From positions 62,001-126,000 of the forward strand of contig NZ_JOBF01000020.1 in the NCBI RefSeq assembly GCF_000718635.1: 64,000 nt of DNA, in the 5' to 3' direction. The notes below the pieces were generated by a model. It was not told the DNA's origin, did no database searches, and saw only the letters and a program-made list of their open reading frames with translations. The DNA comes from Streptomyces varsoviensis (GTDB taxonomy: Bacteria > Actinomycetota > Actinomycetes > Streptomycetales > Streptomycetaceae). Within the stretch, counting starts at the first letter, position 1, and each line of letters begins with the position of its first letter. The position numbers and the translations under genes were made by a program. Below are positions 49,578 through 58,098 of this stretch, piece by piece.

Positions 49578-50833
49578 CCGCGTCCCCCGCCCCCACTCCC
49601 GCCCCCGCGCCGTCCGCGGACCGGCTGGCCCCGTGGGCCTTCGCCGCCTTCGTCGAGGCGAATACGCACGACACGGCGTACCGCCCGCCGGTGGTCGACG
49701 GCCCCGTCGGCCCGACCATCGTCCGCAACGGCCGTGAACTGGTGAACTTCGCGAGCATCAGCTTCCTCGACCTGGAGCGCCACATCCCCCTCCAGCGGCA
49801 TTTCGCGGAAGGGGCGCGCGCTCACGGCCTGAGCACCAGCGGTTCCCGGATGACGCAGGGGATCTGCCGCCCGCACCATGTGCTGGAGGAGACGATCGCC
49901 CGCCACACCGGCAAGGAACGGGCGATCAGCTTCGCCACGGGGCTGCTGGCCAACATCGGTTTCGTGCACGCCATGAGCAGTGCCGCGCACTTCGACACGG
50001 GCATCGAGGTACGCAATCGCGACACGGTCTTCGTCGTCGACCGGGATGTCCACTGGAGCATCTGGAAGGGCCTCGAAGGGCTCGGCTACGGCCGCCGCGT
50101 CCACGCGTTCCGCCACAATGACGTCGCCGACCTGGCGCGCGTCCTGGAGCGGCGCCGCGCCCCCAAGACCGTGGTGATCGCCGAGAGCCTGTACTCGGCC
50201 GACGGGACCATGGGGCCGATCGTGGAGATCCTCGACGAGTGCGACCGGTACGGCGCCGTCAGCATGATCGACGACGCGAACGGCTTCATGGTGTACGGGC
50301 CCGAGCACCGCCCGTACGCCCGGGAGGCGGCGGCGATCCGGGAGCGGGCCGACTTCGTCATGGTCTCCCTGTCGAAGGCCATCGGTCTGGAAGGCGGCGC
50401 GATCGCCGGGCCGGCGTCGGCCGTCGACGCCTTCGAACTGCTCTCCGGCACCTCGATGTTCACGGCCGCCATCCAGCCGCCCACCGCGTACACCGCCGAG
50501 CGCACCATCGACGTACTCGCCGGGAAGCCGGAGATCGTCGACGACTACTTGGCGCACGCCGCCCGCCTCCGCCGGCAGATGCACGAGGCCGGCACGCCGA
50601 CGCTGCCGACCGAGTCGTACATGCTCTCCGTGCCGATCGGGAAGGACGCCGCCGCCCTTCAGATGCGGGAGTGGTTCGTCGAGGACGGCTATCTCGTACC
50701 CGTCTTCTCCTATCCGGCCGTCTCCCGCAATCAGGCGCTGCTGCGGTTGTTCCCGCACGCGGGCCACACGGAGGAGCAGATGGACGGGTTCCTGCGCACC
50801 CTGCTCGGCTACCGGCGGCGCCTCGGGGTCTGA
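49574..50833 (+). CDS. PLP-dependent alpha-oxoamine synthase (AONS/KBL/ALAS family)
   Basis: 419 residues with an ATGA overlap at its start. Fold-type I PLP enzyme: the PLP lysine is Lys268 in SLSKAIG, the ring-stacking His is in RDVHWSI (His160), and the phosphate-site GTSMFTAAIQPP segment is clear. The usual DEAH motif reads DDAN (233-236), so the family's second histidine is asparagine. This family condenses an amino acid with an acyl thioester, with loss of CO2, to give an alpha-amino ketone. The adjacent ACP probably supplies the acyl thioester. The amino acid used is unknown. First 15 residues are Ala/Pro-rich. Confidence 0.93.
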   Translation: MTASPAPTPAPAPSADRLAPWAFAAFVEANTHDTAYRPPVVDGPVGPTIVRNGRELVNFASISFLDLERHIPLQRHFAEGARAHGLSTSGSRMTQGICRPHHVLEETIARHTGKERAISFATGLLANIGFVHAMSSAAHFDTGIEVRNRDTVFVVDRDVHWSIWKGLEGLGYGRRVHAFRHNDVADLARVLERRRAPKTVVIAESLYSADGTMGPIVEILDECDRYGAVSMIDDANGFMVYGPEHRPYAREAAAIRERADFVMVSLSKAIGLEGGAIAGPASAVDAFELLSGTSMFTAAIQPPTAYTAERTIDVLAGKPEIVDDYLAHAARLRRQMHEAGTPTLPTESYMLSVPIGKDAAALQMREWFVEDGYLVPVFSYPAVSRNQALLRLFPHAGHTEEQMDGFLRTLLGYRRRLGV

Positions 50834-50919
50834 CGCTCGATCACCCCCCTGCCCAGCAACGCCCTGTCCAGCAGCACCCTGTCCAGAAGGGCTCGTCCCG
50901 AGAAGGAGGCACCGCGCCC

Positions 50920-51162
50920 GTGCTGAACGAGACGGAGATTCTGAGCGCCATCGCCGAGATCGTCGAGGAGGTCGCCGGCGTCGACGCCGCCGAGGTGACC
51001 GCCGGGAAGTCCTTCACCGACGACCTCGACATCGACTCCCTCCTGATGGTGGAGATCACCGTGCGGGTCGAGGACCGGTTCGAGGTGAAGATCCCCGATG
51101 ACCGGTCCGCAGAGTTGAGGACCGTCGGCGACGCGGTGGCCTACATCGCCGACTACCGATGA
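50920..51162 (+). CDS. Acyl carrier protein
   Basis: 80 residues from GTG 50920, with an AAGGAGG ribosome site at 50903-50909. Acidic, with the phosphopantetheine attachment motif DIDSL (Ser40) after SFTDDL, and helices typical of a type II ACP. It is the only intact carrier in the cluster, so the ketosynthase, SDR, condensation protein and alpha-oxoamine synthase presumably all act on it. An 86-bp spacer with CCCTGTCCAG repeats separates it from the preceding gene. Confidence 0.96.
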   Translation: MLNETEILSAIAEIVEEVAGVDAAEVTAGKSFTDDLDIDSLLMVEITVRVEDRFEVKIPDDRSAELRTVGDAVAYIADYR

Positions 51163-51217
51163 CCGCGAGAAGAAACGCAGTGCGCATCACGATGCGCCGG
51201 CGGGGCGGGCGGCGGCC

Positions 51218-51979
51218 ATGAGCATCCTCGACCGCTTCCGGCTCGACGGCCGCGTCGCCGTGGTCACCGGCGCCTCCTCCGGGCTGGGTGTCGCCTTCGC
51301 CACCGCGCTGGCCGAGGCCGGCGCCGATGTCGCGCTCGGGGCGCGGCGCGCCGAGAGGCTGGCGGCCACGCGTACGGCCGTCGAGCGGCTGGGGCGCCGG
51401 GCCGTCGCCGTACGGACCGACGTCGCAAGCCCTGAGGAGTGCCGCGCGCTGGTCGACGCGGCGATAGGCGCGTTCGGGCGGGTGGACATTCTCGTCAACA
51501 ACGCGGGGATCAGCAGTGAACGCCCCGCGGCGGAGGAGTCGCCGGAGGGGTTCCGCGAGGTCATCGACATCAATCTCAACGGCGCCTACTGGATGGCCCA
51601 GGCCGCGGGCGCGGTGATGCCGCCCGGCAGCGCCATCGTCAACGTCTCCAGCATCCTCGCCCTGGTCACGGGCGGTCTGCCGCAGGCCGCCTACTCGGCG
51701 TCGAAGGCCGGGCTCCTCGGGCTCACCCGCGATCTCGCCCAGCAGTGGACCCCCGGCAAGGGCATCCGCGTGAACGCCCTCGCGCCGGGGCTCTTCGCCT
51801 CCGCGATGACCGACGGCTACGCCGACGGCTATGTCGAGGCGATGCTGCCGCGGGTCCTCGCGGGCCGCGTCGGGGAGCCCGAGGAGCTGGCCGCGGCGCT
51901 GGTCTTCCTCGTCTCCGACGCGGCGTCCTACGTCACCGGCAGCACGCTGACGGTCGACGGGGGCACGCACATCGCATGA
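51218..51979 (+). CDS. FabG-like SDR (ketoreductase or alcohol dehydrogenase)
   Basis: 253 residues. Classical SDR motifs: TGASSGLG (17-24), NNAG (about 94-97), catalytic Ser then YSASK, and the C-terminal VTGSTLTVDGG. The position after the ACP suggests it reduces a beta-keto thioester on the ACP or the later ketone. The cofactor is probably NADPH (Arg-Arg after beta-2, GARRAE). It is 55 bp after the ACP gene on the same strand. Confidence 0.94.
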   Translation: MSILDRFRLDGRVAVVTGASSGLGVAFATALAEAGADVALGARRAERLAATRTAVERLGRRAVAVRTDVASPEECRALVDAAIGAFGRVDILVNNAGISSERPAAEESPEGFREVIDINLNGAYWMAQAAGAVMPPGSAIVNVSSILALVTGGLPQAAYSASKAGLLGLTRDLAQQWTPGKGIRVNALAPGLFASAMTDGYADGYVEAMLPRVLAGRVGEPEELAAALVFLVSDAASYVTGSTLTVDGGTHIA

Positions 51980-52115
51980 CGGTCCCGCCGGCGGCGCAGG
52001 TGGCCCCGGGCGCCCGGGATGACGGGGCTCACGGCGGCGGGTTCCCGCGACGACAGAGGTCCACGACGCAGACGGCCGCCCACGAAGGTGCTCACGACAA
52101 CGACGGAGGCCGACG

Positions 52116-53414
52116 ATGACGACGGAACCGGCCGCCCATGCTCTCCCACGCGGGCCTTTCGGGGACCCGCACCTGCGCCGGCTGGTCGTGGGCCAGGGGC
52201 TGGCGGCCGTGGTGGACGCGCTGTTCCTCGTGTGGCTCACGCTCTTCGTCCTCGACCTGTCGGGGCCGGGGAGGGCCACGGGGTTCGTGCTGGTGGCGGT
52301 GGCGCTGCCGCGAGCGGCGCTGCTGCTCCCCGCGGGGGTCCTGGTCGACCGCGTCGGGCCCGCCCGTATCACGTCCGGCGCCGCCTGGCTCCGGGTCGCC
52401 GTCCTGGTCGCGCTCGGCGCCGTGACCACCCTCAGCTCACCGTCGCCGGCGACGGTCGCGCTGCTCGCCGGGCTGCTGGGCGTCGCCGATGCCGCGTACT
52501 TCCCGGCGGCTCTGGCTCTGCTGCCGGCCGTCGTGCCGACGGAACGGCTCGCGCGGGTCAACGGGCTGGTGCAGGGCGCGGAGTCGGGGGGCGATCTGAT
52601 CGGTCCGGCGGTGGCGGCCGGGGCCATCGCCGTGGTCGGCTTCGACGCGACGCTCGGTGTGATCGCGGCGATGGCCGCGCTGGCCGCCCTCGCCCTGAGC
52701 ACGCTCGTCCGCGTTGTACGGCGGGGTGGCGACGGCGCAGAGAACGGCACCGGCACGGGCCCGGACGACGGCGCCGGGAACGGCACGGGTCCGGACGACG
52801 CCCTCGGCGAGGAACGGCTCAGCAGTGCGCGGGCCCTCGGCGCGGGCTTGCGCTACGCCTGGCGGGAGCCCCTGGTGCGCGGGATGCTGGCGGCCGTCGC
52901 CGTGATCAACATCGCGGTGGTGGGTCCCGTGCTCGTAGGCGGCGCGGTCCTCGCCGACCAACGCCTCGGCGGCGCGGGGGCGCTGGGCGTCGTGCTCTCC
53001 GGTTTCGGCGCCGGCTCCCTGGCCGGTTCGCTGGTGGCCGGGTGGCGGCCGCCCGCTCGGCGCGGCTGGACCGTGGCCGGCGGCGTCGCGGCGATCGGCG
53101 CGGGCACGGCGGGACTCGCCGCGGCCACCCATGTCGTCGCCGCGACGGCGGTCGCCTCGCTCGTCGGCCTCGGCTCCGCGTTCCTCGGCGTGGTCATCGT
53201 GGCCACCTTGCAGGAACGCGTGCCGGAGCGGCTGTTGGGCCGCGTGCTCAGCCTCGTCGTGCTGGCCACGGTGGCGTTCGACCCGTTCTCCTACGTACTC
53301 GCCGGCGTCCTGCTCCCGTACGGCACGACGACGCTGTTCCTGGTCTGCGGCGGCGCCGTCCTGGGCTGCGCCGTCCTCGTCGCCGCGAGCCCGGCGATCC
53401 GCTCGCTGCGCTGA
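52116..53414 (+). CDS. MFS transporter, probable product exporter
   Basis: 432 residues with about 12 hydrophobic segments and the MFS_3 (enterobactin exporter-like) pattern: GVLVDRVGPARI after helix 2 and PAVVPTERLARVNGLVQGAESGGDLIGP around helices 4-5. A Gly/Asp/Asn-rich loop with two GTGPDDGAGN-like repeats (about 205-222) is inserted in the central cytoplasmic loop. As the last gene of the cluster, it most likely exports the product and protects the producer. 136 bp separate it from the SDR gene. Confidence 0.9.
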   Translation: MTTEPAAHALPRGPFGDPHLRRLVVGQGLAAVVDALFLVWLTLFVLDLSGPGRATGFVLVAVALPRAALLLPAGVLVDRVGPARITSGAAWLRVAVLVALGAVTTLSSPSPATVALLAGLLGVADAAYFPAALALLPAVVPTERLARVNGLVQGAESGGDLIGPAVAAGAIAVVGFDATLGVIAAMAALAALALSTLVRVVRRGGDGAENGTGTGPDDGAGNGTGPDDALGEERLSSARALGAGLRYAWREPLVRGMLAAVAVINIAVVGPVLVGGAVLADQRLGGAGALGVVLSGFGAGSLAGSLVAGWRPPARRGWTVAGGVAAIGAGTAGLAAATHVVAATAVASLVGLGSAFLGVVIVATLQERVPERLLGRVLSLVVLATVAFDPFSYVLAGVLLPYGTTTLFLVCGGAVLGCAVLVAASPAIRSLR

Positions 53415-53431
53415 CCGGCCGGCCCGCGTGC

Positions 53432-53463
53432 CCGCGCCCGTCCGTGTCCGCGCCCGTCCGTGT
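53432..53463. repeat. Two perfect 16-bp tandem copies after the MFS gene
   Basis: CCGCGCCCGTCCGTGT occurs at 53432-53447 and 53448-53463, followed by related CCGCGTGCGTC fragments. It lies in the convergent spacer between the MFS gene and the lipoprotein gene. Confidence 0.85.
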
Positions 53464-53547
53464 CCGCGTGCGTCTCCGCACCCGCGCCCGTGTCCGTTTC
53501 CCTGCCCGCGCCCGGTCAGCGACCGGCAACGCCCCGGGCGCGGCCCC

Positions 53548-54531
53548 TCAGTTCAGACCCTTCGTCTGCTTCTGGAGGTCCTTGAGCATGTTCATCAGGT
53601 CGACGGTCTCGTCGGCCGGCGGGGCCTGCACGGCGGCCTTGGTGCCGTAGTCGGAGTACTTCGCGGTGATGTTCATCGCGCCCTCCGACGAGTCGATCCG
53701 CACGTCCATCTTCACCGGGTAGTCGTCCCTGTTGACCCAGACGTCGAAGTCGTAGCCCTTGATGCCCGTCTTCTTCACGTTCGCGAGCAGCTTCTCGCGC
53801 TGCTCGGGCGTGAACGCGGAAAGGCTCTTCCTGGCCTTCAGCGCGTCCTCGACCGGCAGCAGGCCCTTGTAGTGCTCGGCAGGGGCGCCGTCGACTTCGC
53901 CCGGGCCCAGGTGCTGGATCTTCGGCGCGTTGAGCAGCAGCGCCAGTTGCTGGGCCGGGTCCTGGTTCATGTCTTCCATGCTCGCGGTCATCTGCTTCAT
54001 GACCTGCGCGTCGCCGGCGCCCTTCGCGGCGGCCATCAGGTCGAGCTTGGCCCATTTCTTGCCGTTGAGCTCCTTGGCCGACGCCCCCATGTCGATGTAC
54101 ATGACGTCGCCCAGCCAGATCACGCGCGACTTGTCGGGCTGACCGGCGACGCCGCTCTTCTTGTCCGTGCTCACGACCATGTCCATGGCCATCGGGTCCC
54201 AGCCCATGACGCCGGACATCTTCGTGGTGCCGCCGCCGTCCATCGCCGCCGGTGTCGCCAGCGTCATCACGACCTTCGCGGACTTCGCCGCCGAGGTCTT
54301 CTTGTACGCCGCCGTGATCGCCTGCGCCGGTTCACGCTTCTCCGCGCCCCGCTGGGAGCCCTGGCTCCCCTTGTCGGCCTCGGCCTTGTCGGTCTTCTCG
54401 GCGCCGACGACCTTTCCCGCCTTGTCCGCCTTGCCGTCCTCGTCCGAACCGCTCTGGCAGCCCGTCACACCCGCCAGTACCGCCACCGCGGTCAGCGAGA
54501 CCCCCACGCGCCGCATCGTGCTCTTCCGCAT
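53548..54531 (-). CDS. Lipoprotein, LppX/LprG-like
   Basis: 327 residues. The signal peptide ends at a lipobox VTGC (Cys25). A Lys/Asp/Glu-rich linker (28-70) precedes a domain of about 240 residues with alternating hydrophobic strands and helices (KSAKVVMTLATPA..., MAMDMVVSTDKK, VIWLGDVMYIDMG, GYDFDVWVNRDDYPVKMDVRI), the pattern of the LppX/LprAFG lipid-carrier-like fold in actinobacteria. The ligand is unknown. It is convergent with the cluster's exporter gene and not part of that operon. Confidence 0.85.
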   Translation of the reverse strand: MRKSTMRRVGVSLTAVAVLAGVTGCQSGSDEDGKADKAGKVVGAEKTDKAEADKGSQGSQRGAEKREPAQAITAAYKKTSAAKSAKVVMTLATPAAMDGGGTTKMSGVMGWDPMAMDMVVSTDKKSGVAGQPDKSRVIWLGDVMYIDMGASAKELNGKKWAKLDLMAAAKGAGDAQVMKQMTASMEDMNQDPAQQLALLLNAPKIQHLGPGEVDGAPAEHYKGLLPVEDALKARKSLSAFTPEQREKLLANVKKTGIKGYDFDVWVNRDDYPVKMDVRIDSSEGAMNITAKYSDYGTKAAVQAPPADETVDLMNMLKDLQKQTKGLN

Positions 54532-54766
54532 GCCCCACCCTTTTTGTCACTCAAAACCATCTATGCAACGCACCGTAATGCACTGGTCTGACATTCCACG
54601 AAGCAATTTCCCGACCAGCACCAGCCGGCACCGCTCCCCGCGGCCACCAGGTCCTCACCCGGTCGGCTGCCTGAGCACGTCGTTCGCGCTGGCCGTTGGG
54701 GTGATGCGGCGGGTGGGAGCGGCGGGGCGGCACGGCTGGGATGGCGGGGTGGCTGAGGCTGGGGCA

Positions 54767-55528
54767 ATGGCCACTGACCGTAATGCCGTACCGAGACGCC
54801 GCTTCCTCACCGGTTGCGGGGTGGGGCTGCTCTCGCTGTCCGCCGTCGCGCGGGCTCATGCCGCGGAGGGAGCCGCGCCTCCCGTGCCGGAGCGGCCGGA
54901 ACGTACCGTACGCGCCGGGGCCAAGACGCTGGCCCTCACCTTCGACGACGGGCCCAGCCCGCTGTATACGCCGCGGGTGCTGGCCGTCCTGGCCCGGCAC
55001 GGCGTGCGGGCGACGTTCTTCATGCTGGGTGCCAATGTCGCGAAGTACCCCGAGACGGTGCGCCAGGTCGCCGCGGCCGGGCACGCGATCGGCAACCACA
55101 GTTGGTCGCACCCCGACCTCGGCGCGTTGCGCCCCGCGCAGGTCCGCGACCAGATCCGGCGCACCCAGAACGTCATCGGGCGGACCGCCGGCCGGAAGCC
55201 TGTGCTCTTCCGGGCGCCCGGCGGCCACTTCGCCCGCGCCGCCATGGCCGAGTGCGCCGCGCTCGGGCTGCGGCCCATCTCCTGGTCGGTCGACCCGGAG
55301 GACTGGTCCAACCCGGGCAGCCGCGTCATCGCCGACCGCGTGCTGGCCAATGCCGGTACGGGCTCGATCGTCCTCAACCACGACGGCACCCTCAGCGGGA
55401 GCGACGTCCCCGAGCACGAGGGGCTCGCGGACCGTACCCAGACGATCGAGGCGCTGAAGGTCTATCTCCCCCGCCTCAAGGCCGCCGGGTACCGCTTCAC
55501 CACGCCCGACGCGCATCCAGCGGGGTGA
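54767..55528 (+). CDS. Tat-exported polysaccharide deacetylase (NodB domain)
   Basis: 253 residues from ATG 54767. The N-terminus RRRFLTGCGVGLLSLSAVARAHA (10-32) is a twin-arginine signal. The NodB motifs are complete: TFDDGPS (58-64) with Asp60/Asp61, the metal-binding histidines in HSWSHPD (111-117), RAPGG (149-153), SWSVDPEDW, and NHDG. It should remove N-acetyl groups from chitooligosaccharide or peptidoglycan outside the membrane. Folded-state export suits its metal requirement. Confidence 0.94.
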   Translation: MATDRNAVPRRRFLTGCGVGLLSLSAVARAHAAEGAAPPVPERPERTVRAGAKTLALTFDDGPSPLYTPRVLAVLARHGVRATFFMLGANVAKYPETVRQVAAAGHAIGNHSWSHPDLGALRPAQVRDQIRRTQNVIGRTAGRKPVLFRAPGGHFARAAMAECAALGLRPISWSVDPEDWSNPGSRVIADRVLANAGTGSIVLNHDGTLSGSDVPEHEGLADRTQTIEALKVYLPRLKAAGYRFTTPDAHPAG

Positions 55529-55613
55529 CCTCGCGGGCGGGCGGCCCGGCCCCCGCCGTCGACAGGCGAATAACGAATGACGGCATCGTGAACGACGGAA
55601 AGGCGGTACGACC

Positions 55614-56459
55614 ATGACGGGCGCGATCCTCATCACCGGCGCGGGCACCGGGTTCGGCAAGGAGGTCGCCCTGCGCCTGGCCGCGACCGGGCACCGGGTG
55701 ATCGCGGGCGTGGAGATCGCCGCCCAGATCGCCGCGGTACGGACCGAGGCACGGGAGCGCGGCGCGGAACTGCGGGTGGAGAAGCTGGACGTCACCGACC
55801 CCGGCGACCGGGAGCACGCCTGGACGTGGGATGTGAACGTACTCCTCAACAACGCGGGCATCTCCGAGGGCGGTTCGACGGTGGACATCCCCGCCGACCG
55901 GCTGCGCCGCCAGTTCGAGGTGAATGTCTTCGGCCCGATTCTGCTGACGCAGGGGTTCGCGAAGAAGATGGCCGCCCGGAACAGCGGCCGGATCGTGTTC
56001 ATGTCCTCGGTCGCGGGTCTGACGGTCGACCCGTTCACGGGCGCGTACGCCGGGTCGAAACACGCCGTGGAGGCGTTCGCGGACGCTTTGGACCAGGAAC
56101 TCGCCGAATTCGGCGTCACCGTCGCCACCATCAACCCCGGCCCGTTCCTCACCGGCTTCAACGACACGATGTTCGAGGCGTGGAAAACGTGGCGGGACGA
56201 CCCGTCCCAACGGCTCTTCGACTACTCCGAACTCGCCTTCCCCCACGAGCAGCACGACCCCGAACCGGTCTACGCGACCACCGTCGCCGTCCTCCTCGGC
56301 GAGGACACCCGCTACCGCCACGTCCTCCCCACCCCATTGGAACCCCAGATCCGCCGCCAAATGGAAAACCAATGGCAACGCCCCCTCAACGACGGCCACC
56401 GCCCCGCCCTCGTCCAAAAAGCCCACGACCTCACCCCCGCCACCCCCGCCCGCCACTGA
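55614..56459 (+). CDS. Short-chain dehydrogenase/reductase (SDR)
   Basis: 281 residues. Cofactor loop TGAGTGFG (8-15), NNAG (79-82), catalytic Ser in FMSSVAG, and YAGSK. The C-terminal region after the catalytic site (about 185-281) is longer than in FabG-type SDRs and resembles the groups acting on larger ketones or steroids. GAGTGFG with a glutamate after beta-2 (GVEIAA) suggests NAD(H). The substrate is unknown. It ends at a strong terminator. Confidence 0.9.
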   Translation: MTGAILITGAGTGFGKEVALRLAATGHRVIAGVEIAAQIAAVRTEARERGAELRVEKLDVTDPGDREHAWTWDVNVLLNNAGISEGGSTVDIPADRLRRQFEVNVFGPILLTQGFAKKMAARNSGRIVFMSSVAGLTVDPFTGAYAGSKHAVEAFADALDQELAEFGVTVATINPGPFLTGFNDTMFEAWKTWRDDPSQRLFDYSELAFPHEQHDPEPVYATTVAVLLGEDTRYRHVLPTPLEPQIRRQMENQWQRPLNDGHRPALVQKAHDLTPATPARH

Positions 56460-56465
56460 CGACAA

Positions 56466-56495
56466 CGGGCCCCGGCCCTATGGGGCCGGGGCCCG
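56466..56495 (+). terminator. Perfect 13-bp stem terminator with 4-nt loop
   Basis: CGGGCCCCGGCCC (56466-56478) pairs with GGGCCGGGGCCCG (56483-56495) around the loop TATG, followed by GGTTTCG. It starts 6 bp after the SDR stop codon. Confidence 0.9.
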
Positions 56496-56547
56496 GGTTT
56501 CGAAAAGGGGTGGAGCGGGGTGAGGGGAGGGGGCAGAGTGGGGGCCT

Positions 56548-57357
56548 ATGGTGACACGTTTTCCTTCTGGGCCTTTGTGTACGCGTGAATCTCTCGGCGC
56601 CGAGCTGCGCGGTGTTGGTGTTCGGGCGGGTGAGACGCTGCTGGTGCATTCGTCGCTCAGTTCGCTCGGGTGGGTTTGCGGCGGGCCCGGGGCGGTGGTG
56701 GAGGCGCTGTTGGATGTGCTGGGGGCGGCGGGGACGCTGGTGGTGCCGGCGCATTCCGGGGAGAATTCGGACCCGTCGCACTGGAGCAATCCGCCGGTTC
56801 CCGAGGAGTGGTGGCCGGCCATTCGGGCCTCGATGCCGGCGTATGACGCGCGTACCACGCCGACCTTCGGTATCGGCGTCATCCCGGAGACCGTACGCAA
56901 TTGGCCGGGGGCGGTGCGCAGCGCTCATCCGCAGACCTCATTCGCCGCTATCGGACCGCTGGGTTCGGCCATCACGGACGGGCACGCGCTGGACTGCCGA
57001 CTCGGGGAGCGGAGCCCATTGGCCCGGCTGGAGGAGGCGGGCGCGCGCGTTCTGCTGCTGGGAGCCGACTTCGAATCCTGTACGGCTTTCCACCTCGCCG
57101 AGTGCCGGGTTCCCGCGGCGGAGGTCGACAATTCCTTCGCGGCCATGACGCCGCTCGGACGCCGGTGGATGACCGTACGGGACACCGGCATCAGCGGGGC
57201 GCGCTTCGACGAACTCGGCGCGGACTTCGAGAAGGAACGGCCGGTGATCAGGGGCACGGTCGGCGCGGCCGAGGCCCGGCTGTTTCCGCTGGCCGACGCC
57301 GTGGCGTACGCCCGGACCTGGATCACGCGCCACCGGCCGTACGTGCCCGAGCCCTGA
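56548..57357 (+). CDS. AAC(3)-family N-acetyltransferase
   Basis: 269 residues. The family signature is strong: LLVHSSLSSLGWVCGGPGAVVEALLDVLG (31-59), then LVVPAHSGENSDPSHWSNPPVPEEWW, followed by the later segment DFESCTAFHLAE with the conserved His. AAC(3) enzymes acetylate the 3-amino group of 2-deoxystreptamine aminoglycosides. Many Streptomyces carry members with other or unknown acceptors, so resistance is possible but not certain. It has a GTG/ATG-rich leader and no close operon partner except the SRPBCC gene 37 bp downstream. Confidence 0.9.
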   Translation: MVTRFPSGPLCTRESLGAELRGVGVRAGETLLVHSSLSSLGWVCGGPGAVVEALLDVLGAAGTLVVPAHSGENSDPSHWSNPPVPEEWWPAIRASMPAYDARTTPTFGIGVIPETVRNWPGAVRSAHPQTSFAAIGPLGSAITDGHALDCRLGERSPLARLEEAGARVLLLGADFESCTAFHLAECRVPAAEVDNSFAAMTPLGRRWMTVRDTGISGARFDELGADFEKERPVIRGTVGAAEARLFPLADAVAYARTWITRHRPYVPEP

Positions 57358-57394
57358 AAAGGCCCCGGCCCGCCCCGGCGCCTACGATGGCGCC

Positions 57395-57829
57395 ATGGCC
57401 CCGTTCCTGATCGAGCGCCGCAGCCGCCTGCCGGTGGACGAGGCTTGGCGGCGGCTCACCCACTGGGAACGGCACGCCGTGTCCGTACCGCTCACCCGCA
57501 TCACCGTGACCACCCCGCCGCCGAGCGGCACCGGCACCCGGTTCACCGCCCGTACCCGCCTCGGCCCCCTCGCCCTCGACGACCCCATGGAGGTCGTCCG
57601 CTGGCAGCCGCCCACCGGGCACGGCCCGGGCCGCTGCCGGCTGGAGAAGCGAGGCAGGGCGATCACCGGCTGGGCCGAGATCGAGGTGTACGGGCACGGG
57701 GCCGGCTCACGCGCCCGCTGGACCGAAGAGCTGCGCATCCGCGGCGTGCCGCGCGTCTTCGATCCCCTGACCGCCTGGGCCGGGCGGCTCGTCTTCGGGA
57801 GGGCTCTGCGCCGGCTGCTCGACGGCTGA
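57395..57829 (+). CDS. SRPBCC (START-like) family protein
   Basis: 144 residues. The helix-grip fold pattern is visible: an N-terminal strand IERRSRLPVDEAWRRLTHWERH, then alternating beta strands (GTRFTARTRLGPL, PMEVVRWQPP, GRAITGWAEIEVYGHG) and a C-terminal amphipathic helix. Such proteins bind small hydrophobic ligands. Function unknown. The MITE-like element begins 58 bp after its stop codon. Confidence 0.8.
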   Translation: MAPFLIERRSRLPVDEAWRRLTHWERHAVSVPLTRITVTTPPPSGTGTRFTARTRLGPLALDDPMEVVRWQPPTGHGPGRCRLEKRGRAITGWAEIEVYGHGAGSRARWTEELRIRGVPRVFDPLTAWAGRLVFGRALRRLLDG

Positions 57830-57887
57830 AGGAGGCGGCGGCTCCCGCCGCCCCCTTCCCCGTACGTGCGTACCGCTCAGAGCCTGT

Positions 57888-58098
57888 GTCATATCCCTGG
57901 TCGGATCAGCGCACGGCGTCTGGTGCGTGCGATCGCAAGGCGCCGGAAGGTCCTCGAGTGGGGCCTCCCCTGCTTGAGCGGAGCCGAGAGCTCGGGGAAG
58001 GAGCTACTAGGGCATTTCGGCAACGCCGCCGGGGGCACCTCCCAGCGGTAGCTGGGGGAGTGCGTGCCAGGCGTCGGGCGCCCGGCCAGGGATATGAC
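57888..58098. mobile_element. 211-bp MITE-like element
   Basis: The ends are inverted repeats GTCATATCCCTGGTCGG (57888-57904) and CCGGCCAGGGATATGAC (58082-58098), 16 of 17 bases matching. No transposase is encoded. The subterminal parts are also complementary if G-U pairs are allowed, so the whole element can fold into a long hairpin; an inner CTCCCAGC/GCTGGGGGAG stem is visible near 58037-58060. It interrupts the 3' part of the monooxygenase-like gene and supplies its stop codon. I could not define a target-site duplication. Similar elements are, to my recollection, dispersed in Streptomyces. Confidence 0.7.

Noticed and set aside
41330..53414. Assignment to a known prodiginine, alaremycin or biotin-type pathway because of the AONS enzyme
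   Set aside because: The other hallmark genes of those pathways are absent and the ligase-ALDH fusion and condensation protein do not fit them.
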